From the NCBI GenBank assembly GCA_013811855.1, contig JACCUL010000537.1, positions 1 to 5,411 of the forward strand: DNA of 5,411 bases, read 5' to 3'. The position numbers and the translations under genes were made by a program. Positions 1-5,411 of this stretch are shown one piece after another. Source of the stretch: Acidimicrobiia bacterium (GTDB lineage Bacteria; Actinomycetota; Acidimicrobiia; Acidimicrobiales; Ilumatobacteraceae). Position 1 is the first letter of the stretch; every line of letters starts with the position of its first letter. Below the pieces are notes generated by a model that saw only the letters and a list, made by a program, of their open reading frames with translations, had not been told where the DNA came from and did no database searches.

Positions 1-1131
1 GTCGTCAGCGGCGGCGCCGATGGCGACGACGGCGACCACGTGACCGGCTTCGGCGGCCAGCGGCGCCAGGTCGAGTCCCTTGTTCAGCCCGCCGGCGATC
101 AGCACGACGCGGTCGAACCCGCGCACGGCCACGGCCGCGGCGTGCGGCGTGGTGGCCTTGGAGTCGTCGTACCAGGCGACACCTGCGGCCTCGACGACGA
201 GCTCGATGCGGTGGGCCGGGCCCGTGAACGTGGTCAGCGCAGTTGCGACTGCGGCGAGCCCGGCCAACCCAGACTCCAGCACCAGGGCGGCGGCAGCCAA
301 GCCGTTGGTGAGGTCGTGGGGCAGGGCCCGCCGCAGGTCGCGGGTGGCGGCCAGCTCGCCGTGAGGGCTGACGAGCACGGACCGCTCGATCCGGTAGTCG
401 GCGCCGGTCGGACCGAACGTGCGCTGCTCTGAGGGCGCGGCTCGCAGGTGGCGCATGACGACCGGGTCGTCGACGAAGCCGACGGACGTGTCGTCGGCCC
501 GCTGTTGGCTGAAGATCCGGGCCTTGGCCGCCTCGTACGTCGCCATCGAGGCGTGCCAGTTGAGGTGGTCGGGGGCCAGGTTGAGCCACACCGCGGCGTC
601 GGCCCGGAAGCGCTGCGTCCACGCGAGGCGAAAGCTCGTGCACTCGACGACGAAGGCGTCCACCTCGCGGTCCACGGCCTCGACGAGCGGCACGTCGGTG
701 TTGCCGGCCGCCACGCTCGTGACCCCAGCGGCGGTCAACATCTCGACCGTCCACAGGGTCGTGGTGGTCTTGCCGTCGGTCCCGGTGACGGCCAGCATCG
801 GGCGCGGCCCGCCTGGGCGCTGCTGCTCCCAGTCGTAGGCCAGCTCCAGCTCGGAGACCACGGGCCGACCCGCCGTGATGGCGGTCCCGATCAGCGGGTG
901 GGTCTCGGGCACGCCGGGTGCCGGGACGACGACGTCGGCGGCGGCGACCAGCGCCCGCAGCTCGGCGTCGCCGGGCGCCACGACGAGCTCGACGTCGAGC
1001 TGCTCGGCCAGCTCGACGCGGGACGGGTCTGACGAGTCGTCGCTCACGAGGACGTCGACGCCGCGCCGTCGCAGGGCCCGCACGGTCGCCGCGCCGGTCA
1101 CGGCCAGTCCGTGCACGAGGGCTGTCGTCAC
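1..1131 (-). CDS. murD: UDP-N-acetylmuramoyl-L-alanine--D-glutamate ligase MurD (3' end cut by window edge)
   Basis: This cytoplasmic ATP-dependent ligase adds D-glutamate to UDP-MurNAc-L-Ala, the second peptide step of peptidoglycan precursor synthesis. I translated 377 in-frame codons from the GTG at 1131 to the window edge without a stop. MurD proteins are usually about 440-470 residues, so the end of the C-terminal domain is missing. Domains in order are an N-terminal UDP-binding fold (about 1-110, with GLAVTG at 8-13), the central ATPase domain (about 111-300) and the start of the ligand-binding C-terminal domain. Visible family residues are the P-loop TGTDGKTTT (116-124), E163 and S166 in ECTSFRL, H189 in APDHL, K203 (the expected carbamylated lysine) in AAKAR, R308 in AHRIE, and DSKAT (323-327). 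The start is set by the GTGA overlap with the mraY stop and a ribosome-binding-like GGTGGTG just upstream. Oddities are Asp where the family normally has Asn in the P-loop (D119) and in the HN motif (D273), and GNTD instead of GNIG (143-146). The identity is firm, and the longer open frame starting at 1141 is a shadow in another phase. Confidence 0.96.
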   Translation of the reverse strand, partial: MTTALVHGLAVTGAATVRALRRRGVDVLVSDDSSDPSRVELAEQLDVELVVAPGDAELRALVAAADVVVPAPGVPETHPLIGTAITAGRPVVSELELAYDWEQQRPGGPRPMLAVTGTDGKTTTTLWTVEMLTAAGVTSVAAGNTDVPLVEAVDREVDAFVVECTSFRLAWTQRFRADAAVWLNLAPDHLNWHASMATYEAAKARIFSQQRADDTSVGFVDDPVVMRHLRAAPSEQRTFGPTGADYRIERSVLVSPHGELAATRDLRRALPHDLTNGLAAAALVLESGLAGLAAVATALTTFTGPAHRIELVVEAAGVAWYDDSKATTPHAAAVAVRGFDRVVLIAGGLNKGLDLAPLAAEAGHVVAVVAIGAAADD

Positions 1132-2201
1132 CCGCCACCACCGAGCGCGTCGAGGTCGCTGACGATGCGCGTGAAGTCGCCGATGAAGATCCCGAGCGCG
1201 GCCGCGACGCACGCCGCGGCGAGCAGCCAGAAGCGGATGATCACCGTCGTCTCGGGCCACCCCAGCAGCTCGAAGTGGTGGTGGATCGGCGACATCCGGA
1301 ACAGCCGGGTCCGCCGACCCGACGCTTTGAACACGCCCATCTGCAAGGCCACCGAGCCGGCCTCCATGACGTTGAGGCCGCAGATGAGGATCAGCAGGAG
1401 CTGCGTGTTGGTCGTCAGCGCCAGGAGGGCCATCGCCGAGCCGAGCCCGAGCGCGCCGACGTCGCCCATGATGATGCGCGCCGGTGGCGCGTTGAACCAG
1501 AGGAACCCCATGCACGCCCCGCCGAGGCCGGCGGCGACGACGGCGAGGTCCAGCGGGTTGACGACGTCGGCGTAGACCTCGGGGTTGCGGAACGCCCAGT
1601 AGCCGATGATCGTGAACGCCGCGAACCCCATCAGCGCCGACCCGCCGGCCAGGCCGTCGAGCCCGTCGGTGACGTTGACGGCGTTGGTCGTGGCCCAGAT
1701 GATCAGCCCGGCCCAGATGATCCACAGCCACGTGGGCAGGTCCCACCCGGGGTAGTCGGCGCGGGTCAACGAGATGGTCGTGGCGATGCCGGTCGAGCTG
1801 GCCAGCCACCACGCGATGGCGAAGCTCATCAGCATCGTCACGTAGTTCTTCTGCTTCCAGAAGATGCCCCGGTTGTGGCGCTTGCGGACCTTGATCACGT
1901 CGTCGAGCAGCCCCATGAACGCCATCACCGCGACGGCGACCCAGACGATGGCCGCCTGGTCGGAGAACGGCAGCCCGTCGCGCACATGGGCCACGAGCCA
2001 GCCGAGGAAGCCGGAGGCGACGATGGCCAGCCCGCCCATCGTCGGCGTGCCCTGCTTGGCCATGTGGTGCTCCGGCCCGAGGTCCTCCTTGCCGAGGATC
2101 GGTTGGCCGAGGCCGCGCGTGCGGAACGCGGTGATCAGGGCGCGGGTGACGACGAGCGAGAGCACGCCGCCGACGACCCCGGCGATGATGACGGCGATCA
2201 C
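1128..2201 (-). CDS. mraY: Phospho-N-acetylmuramoyl-pentapeptide-transferase MraY (lipid I synthase)
   Basis: This integral membrane enzyme transfers phospho-MurNAc-pentapeptide from its UDP carrier to undecaprenyl phosphate, giving lipid I, the first membrane step of peptidoglycan synthesis. The 357 residues match the usual length of about 360, and many hydrophobic segments run from the first residues to about 341. Family motifs are all present: GPEHHMAKQGTPTMGG (42-57), the paired aspartates D100-D101 in GLLDD, NAVNVTDGLDGL (173-184), the FNAPPARIIMGD segment ending in catalytic-region D247, and the histidine motif SPIHHHFEL (304-312, H307-H309). The stretch after D247 reads VGALGLG where many homologues have a Ser in place of the Ala. 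The GTG start overlaps the murE stop as GTGA and follows a good ribosome binding site, so translation is probably coupled to murE. The stop likewise overlaps the murD start. In many bacteria murF sits immediately upstream of mraY; here murE does. The identity is firm. Confidence 0.98.
   Translation of the reverse strand: MIAVIIAGVVGGVLSLVVTRALITAFRTRGLGQPILGKEDLGPEHHMAKQGTPTMGGLAIVASGFLGWLVAHVRDGLPFSDQAAIVWVAVAVMAFMGLLDDVIKVRKRHNRGIFWKQKNYVTMLMSFAIAWWLASSTGIATTISLTRADYPGWDLPTWLWIIWAGLIIWATTNAVNVTDGLDGLAGGSALMGFAAFTIIGYWAFRNPEVYADVVNPLDLAVVAAGLGGACMGFLWFNAPPARIIMGDVGALGLGSAMALLALTTNTQLLLILICGLNVMEAGSVALQMGVFKASGRRTRLFRMSPIHHHFELLGWPETTVIIRFWLLAAACVAAALGIFIGDFTRIVSDLDALGGGG
1136..1142 (-). promoter_or_regulatory. 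Probable ribosome binding site for murD inside the end of mraY
   Basis: The minus strand reads GGTGGTG, one mismatch from GGAGGTG, 4 bases before the GTG start of murD at 1131. It is made from the glycine codons that end MraY. The spacing is slightly short. It supports the GTG at 1131 over the out-of-phase GTGs at 1138 and 1141. Confidence 0.55.
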
Positions 2202-3640
2202 GCCGCATCACCACCCAGTACCCGACGGGCGACGACGCGGTCGTCGAACTCGATGGTGGCGTCGCCGATCGTCTGCGACGTCTCGTGACCCTTGCCGGCG
2301 ATGATCACGAGATCGCCGGGGCGGGCGCCGCGGATGGCCGCGGCGATGGCGGCGTCGCGCCGCGCCTCGATCTCGACGACCGCCGACCCGTCGGTCGGCA
2401 TGCCGGCCACGATCTCGGCGATGATCGCCTCCGGTTCCTCGGAGCGAGGGTTGTCGGACGTGACGACGACGCGGTCGGCCAACCGCGCCGCGACCGCGCC
2501 CATGTGCGGCCGCTTGGCGTGATCGCGGTCGCCGCCGGCGCCGAACACGACGATCAGGCGTCCACCGCGCAGCACGGCCCGGCCGGCGGCGAGGACTTCC
2601 GCGAGGCCGTCGGGCGTGTGGGCGTAGTCGACGACGACGGCGACGCCGCGATCCTCGACGCCGAGGACGCGCTCGAATCGGCCGGGCACGGGCTCGGCGT
2701 CGGTCAGCCCGTCGACGATCGTGTCCTCGTCGATTCCGAGCACGGCCGCCGTCGTCGCCGCGGCGAGCGAGTTCATCACGTTGAAGCCGCCACCGATGGC
2801 GACGTCGACGCGTCGACCGCGCCACGTGAACGAGTGCGCACCGGCTCCGACCTGGACGTCGCTCACCTCGCCCCGCGAGTAGGCGACCATGTCGATGCCG
2901 CCGACGTCGAGCAGCAACTGGCCGTGGGCATCGTCGGCGTTGATCACCCCGACGTCGGTGAACGCGGCCCGGAACAGGCGGGCCTTGGCCCGGAAGTACT
3001 CCTCGGCCGTGCCGTGCAGATCGAGGTGGTCCTCGCCGAGGTTGGTGAACAGGGCGGCGTCGAAGCGGGTGCCGTCGACGCGGTGCAGGGCGAGGGCGTG
3101 GGACGACACCTCCATCACGACCGCCTCGTCGCCGTGGTCTCGGGCATCGGCGAGTCGCTGCTGCAGCTCCGGCGCCTCCGGCGTGGTCCGGGCGCCGGAC
3201 AGGGTGCCGAAGACCGCCGTCGACCGGCCGGCCGCCCGCAGGATCGCCGCCAGCAGGTGCGACGTCGTCGTCTTGCCGTTGGTGCCGGTGATGCCGACGG
3301 TCGTCATGTCGTCGGCCGGCTGCCCGTACACCCGGGCGGCGAGCGGTCCGACGGCCCGGCGGGTGTCGGCCACGACGAGCTGCGCCGTGGGCTGGAGGAT
3401 CGGCAGGGGGTGGTCGACGAGCAGCGCCCGCGCCCCATGGGCGACGGCGTCGGCGGCGTAGTGGTGGCCGTCGTGGTGCTCGCCGCGAAGGCAGGCGAAC
3501 AGGGTGCTGCTGCCGGGCGCGATCGCCTGCGACTCGTGGCTCACCGACGTGACGGTCACCGAGCCGTCGCCGAGCACCCTGGCGTCCTCGCCGAGGACCG
3601 TCGTCAGCGCGGCCAGCGTGGACGGCGACCGCTCACTCAC
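2198..3640 (-). CDS. murE: UDP-N-acetylmuramoyl-L-alanyl-D-glutamate--2,6-diaminopimelate ligase MurE
   Basis: This cytoplasmic ATP-dependent Mur ligase adds the third peptide residue to UDP-MurNAc-L-Ala-D-Glu. At 480 residues it has the normal single-enzyme length, so it is not fused to MurF. The order is an N-terminal UDP-substrate domain (about 1-110), the central ATPase domain with P-loop TGTNGKTTT (118-126), TTPEAPELQ (152-160), EVSSHAL (177-183), H205 in GEDHLD and K219 in RAKAR (the expected carbamylated lysine), then VPGRFER (318-324), DYAHTPD (338-344) and GAGGDRD (367-373). The C-terminal DNPRSEEP (396-403), with R399, plus G449 and E453 in GKGHE are the known signature for meso-diaminopimelate rather than lysine, so meso-DAP is inferred as substrate. 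The normally conserved DSR of the UDP-binding domain reads ESQ (36-38). The GTG start at 3640 lies 8 bp inside the end of ftsI and has only a weak GGGTG sequence ahead of it. The next in-frame GTG, at codon 22, would remove part of the N-terminal domain. The stop overlaps the mraY start. Confidence 0.98.
   Translation of the reverse strand: MSERSPSTLAALTTVLGEDARVLGDGSVTVTSVSHESQAIAPGSSTLFACLRGEHHDGHHYAADAVAHGARALLVDHPLPILQPTAQLVVADTRRAVGPLAARVYGQPADDMTTVGITGTNGKTTTSHLLAAILRAAGRSTAVFGTLSGARTTPEAPELQQRLADARDHGDEAVVMEVSSHALALHRVDGTRFDAALFTNLGEDHLDLHGTAEEYFRAKARLFRAAFTDVGVINADDAHGQLLLDVGGIDMVAYSRGEVSDVQVGAGAHSFTWRGRRVDVAIGGGFNVMNSLAAATTAAVLGIDEDTIVDGLTDAEPVPGRFERVLGVEDRGVAVVVDYAHTPDGLAEVLAAGRAVLRGGRLIVVFGAGGDRDHAKRPHMGAVAARLADRVVVTSDNPRSEEPEAIIAEIVAGMPTDGSAVVEIEARRDAAIAAAIRGARPGDLVIIAGKGHETSQTIGDATIEFDDRVVARRVLGGDAA
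2207..2215 (-). promoter_or_regulatory. Ribosome binding site for mraY inside the end of murE
   Basis: The minus strand reads GGTGGTGAT, matching 8 of 9 bases of the ideal GGAGGTGAT, and ends 5 bases before the GTG start of mraY at 2201. It lies within the last codons of murE (Gly-Gly-Asp) and decides the mraY start. It also supports coupled translation across the 4 bp overlap. Confidence 0.7.
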
Positions 3641-5411
3641 CGGTGCACCCGGTCGAGCCCGCGGGCTGCTCGATGCCGAGCTCGTGCACCATCGTCGGCG
3701 CCAGCTCCTGGAACACCGGGGCCGCCGCCGTGCCGCCGAAGCGGTCGTCGCTGTCGGCGCGCGGCTCGTCGATCGACACGAGGATGCTGACCTGCGGGTC
3801 CTCGGCCGGGAAGAAGCCGACGAAGCTGGCGTAGTAGGCGCGGGAGCCGTCGTCGTTGAAGTACGTGCCGTTGGCCTGGGCCTTGTAGCCGGTGCCGGTC
3901 TTGCCGGCGATCGACATGCCCTCGACCTGGGCCCGAGTCGCGGTGCCGTCGCAGACCACGTCCTTCATCAACTGCTGCATCGTCGTCGCCGTGCGCTCGG
4001 AGATCACGCGGTGCGTGGCCGAGGGATCGGCGTCGATCAGCTCGCCGTCGTCGGCCACCGTGGCCGACACCAGCCGGGGCGCCACGTACACGCCGTCGTT
4101 GGCGATGGTGTTGACGGCCGACACCAGCTGGATCGGGCTGCTGGCCACGCCCTGCCCGTAGTACACCGTGTACTTCTCGGTGCCCTCCCACGTCTGCCAC
4201 GGGTGGAGGATGCCGGCGGACTCGCCCGGGAAGTCGAGGGCCGTCTGGTCGCCGAGCCCGAAGGCCCGCATGTACTCGTACTGCGTCTCGTACGACATCG
4301 TCTGGCCGACCTTGATCGTCCCGATGTTGGACGATTCGACGAGGATCTGGTGGACGGTCAGCGGCTCGGTCGGGTGCTCGTGGGAGTCCGACAGGTAGCG
4401 GTCCGAGTACCACTCCCGCCACGGCACCATGAAGGAGGTGTCGGTCTGCACCGAGCGCTCCTCGAGGGCGGCGGAGATCGTGATGACCTTGCCCACCGAG
4501 CCGGGCTCGTAGGCGTCGACGGCCGAGAAGTTGCCGGACGTGATCTCGTACACGCCGTCGTCGTTGATGCGCACGGAGGCCATGGCGATGATGTCGCCGG
4601 TATCGGTGTCCATGACGATGGCCTGGCCGCCGCGTGCGCCGGTCGCCGCGACGCGGCGCAGCAGCGCCTGCTCGGTGGCGTACTGCACGGAGCGGTCGAT
4701 GCTCAGCACGAGGTCGTCGCCGGCGACCGGCGCCTGCACGACCTGCTCGGTGCCGGCGACGGACCGGCCGCCGGGCGCCACGTCGAGCGTCGCCGATCCC
4801 TCCCGACCACGCAGCACGCGGTTGTACTGCAGCTCGATCCCGGAGATGCCGCGGCCGTCGATGTCGGTGTCGCCGACGATGCTGCGGGCGGTCGCACCAC
4901 CCGGCAGCATGCGGCGGTCCTCGCGGTACGTCAGCACGCCGACGAGGCGGAGGGCGGCGACCTGCTCGGCCAATGTGTCGTCGACCTGCCGGGCGACGTA
5001 GAGGAACCCGGAGTCCTGGGCGGCCATGGCCGCTTCGAGCTCGTTGCGGCGTTCGGGCGTGAGGCCCAGGATGGCCGCGAAGACGTCGGCCGTCCCGGCG
5101 GGGTCCTCGACCTGCGTCGGGTTGACGACGATCGTGCTGGCCGGCACCGACAGCGCCAGCTCGTCGCCGTTGCGGTCGAAGATGGCGCCCCGCTGGGCCG
5201 GGAGGATGCGATCGCGGGACCACTGCTGCGCCCCGGCGGCCCGCAGCGCTCCGCCGCGCGTGGTCTGCATGAGACCGACCTTGCCGAGCACGACGACGAA
5301 GACGACGAGGAGCACGCCGAGCGTGCAGATCAGGCGGCGACGGGGCTGGCCGGCACCGAAGTGGAGCTGCAGCCGCCGCTCGGCCCGGATGGTGCGTCGG
5401 CGCCGCTGCCC
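3633..5411 (-). CDS. ftsI: Division peptidoglycan transpeptidase FtsI / PBP3, class B (5' end cut by window edge)
   Basis: This is a membrane-anchored class B penicillin-binding protein that cross-links septal peptidoglycan outside the cytoplasmic membrane. The frame is open to the window edge, giving 592 residues, numbered here from the first complete codon. A basic cytoplasmic tail (RRRR at 3-6, RRR at 24-26) leads into one membrane segment (about 27-48). The dimerisation domain follows, with RGAIFDRNG at 74-82, and then the transpeptidase domain (about 290-580). Catalytic motifs are SVGK (S305 nucleophile, K308) after EPG, SSN (360-362), and KTGT (504-507). No PASTA repeats follow, so a SpoVD or PBP2x-type tail is absent. 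The GTG at 5315 is a poor start because it would begin inside the membrane helix and discard the basic anchor. No ATG, GTG or TTG lies in frame between it and the edge, so the true start is outside the window. Two extracytoplasmic cysteines, C487 and C589, are present. Position just before murE fits the dcw order and supports ftsI over other class B PBPs. Confidence 0.96.
   Translation of the reverse strand, partial: GQRRRRTIRAERRLQLHFGAGQPRRRLICTLGVLLVVFVVVLGKVGLMQTTRGGALRAAGAQQWSRDRILPAQRGAIFDRNGDELALSVPASTIVVNPTQVEDPAGTADVFAAILGLTPERRNELEAAMAAQDSGFLYVARQVDDTLAEQVAALRLVGVLTYREDRRMLPGGATARSIVGDTDIDGRGISGIELQYNRVLRGREGSATLDVAPGGRSVAGTEQVVQAPVAGDDLVLSIDRSVQYATEQALLRRVAATGARGGQAIVMDTDTGDIIAMASVRINDDGVYEITSGNFSAVDAYEPGSVGKVITISAALEERSVQTDTSFMVPWREWYSDRYLSDSHEHPTEPLTVHQILVESSNIGTIKVGQTMSYETQYEYMRAFGLGDQTALDFPGESAGILHPWQTWEGTEKYTVYYGQGVASSPIQLVSAVNTIANDGVYVAPRLVSATVADDGELIDADPSATHRVISERTATTMQQLMKDVVCDGTATRAQVEGMSIAGKTGTGYKAQANGTYFNDDGSRAYYASFVGFFPAEDPQVSILVSIDEPRADSDDRFGGTAAAPVFQELAPTMVHELGIEQPAGSTGCTGE

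Noticed and set aside
5..1141. Minus-strand open frame of 378 codons starting at GTG 1141.
   Set aside because: It is one phase off the real murD frame and gives an Arg/Gly-rich product. The frame beginning at GTG 1131 carries every MurD motif instead.
918..2288. Plus-strand open frame of about 456 codons opposite mraY and the start of murD.
   Set aside because: It is antisense to mraY, and the product is dominated by Arg, Asp, Glu and Pro. It is a shadow of the GC-rich coding strand.
2198..3640. Possibility that MurE is a MurE-MurF fusion explaining the missing murF.
   Set aside because: The protein is 480 residues with a single set of Mur ligase motifs, which is the length of one enzyme.
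2285..3790. Long plus-strand open frame of about 500 codons opposite murE and the end of ftsI.
   Set aside because: It is antisense to a firmly identified murE. Its protein is low-complexity, rich in Gly, Arg, Asp, Val and His with no recognisable domain, as expected from high G+C codon use on the opposite strand.
3637..5223. Second minus-strand open frame of about 528 codons within ftsI.
   Set aside because: It is an out-of-phase Arg-rich reading of ftsI with no motifs, while the overlapping frame has the SxxK, SxN and KTG motifs in correct order.
5313..5315. GTG at 5315 as the start codon of ftsI.
   Set aside because: It falls inside the predicted membrane helix, and the frame continues upstream to the window edge with a basic tail typical of FtsI anchors, so the real start is outside the window.
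1..5411. Search for a defence, mobile or otherwise undescribed system, or an internal promoter or terminator.
   Set aside because: Nearly every base lies in four overlapping same-strand core genes. I saw no repeats, hairpin plus T-run, inserted gene or change in composition.

Overview
The window is a GC-rich segment (roughly 70% G+C by eye) of a bacterial division and cell wall (dcw) cluster, read entirely from the minus strand. In transcription order, from high to low coordinates, it holds ftsI (5' end cut by the window edge), murE, mraY and murD (3' end cut by the window edge). The genes leave no intergenic space: each visible start codon is GTG and overlaps the stop codon of the gene before it, by 8 bp at ftsI/murE and by 4 bp (GTGA) at murE/mraY and mraY/murD. 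This is the layout of one co-transcribed, translationally coupled operon. No promoter, terminator, RNA gene, repeat, mobile element or CRISPR array is visible.

The products form one pathway. MurD and MurE are cytoplasmic Mur ligases that add D-Glu and then meso-diaminopimelate to the UDP-MurNAc peptide. MraY moves the finished phospho-MurNAc-pentapeptide onto undecaprenyl phosphate at the membrane. FtsI is the division-specific transpeptidase that cross-links the exported material at the septum. The DNPR motif in MurE points to meso-DAP peptidoglycan.

The base composition, the GTG starts and the sequence flavour of MurE and MurD (for example TTPEAPELQ in MurE and AGGLNKGLDL in MurD) suggest an actinobacterium, possibly of class Acidimicrobiia. 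This is inference from memory of related sequences and has not been searched. The main departure from the textbook order is that murF, usually between murE and mraY, is absent, since those two genes overlap directly. Smaller oddities are several acidic substitutions in normally conserved MurD positions, an altered UDP-site motif in MurE, and Gly-Gly codons at gene ends that double as ribosome binding sites. I see no undescribed system here; this is mostly ordinary core-genome sequence.
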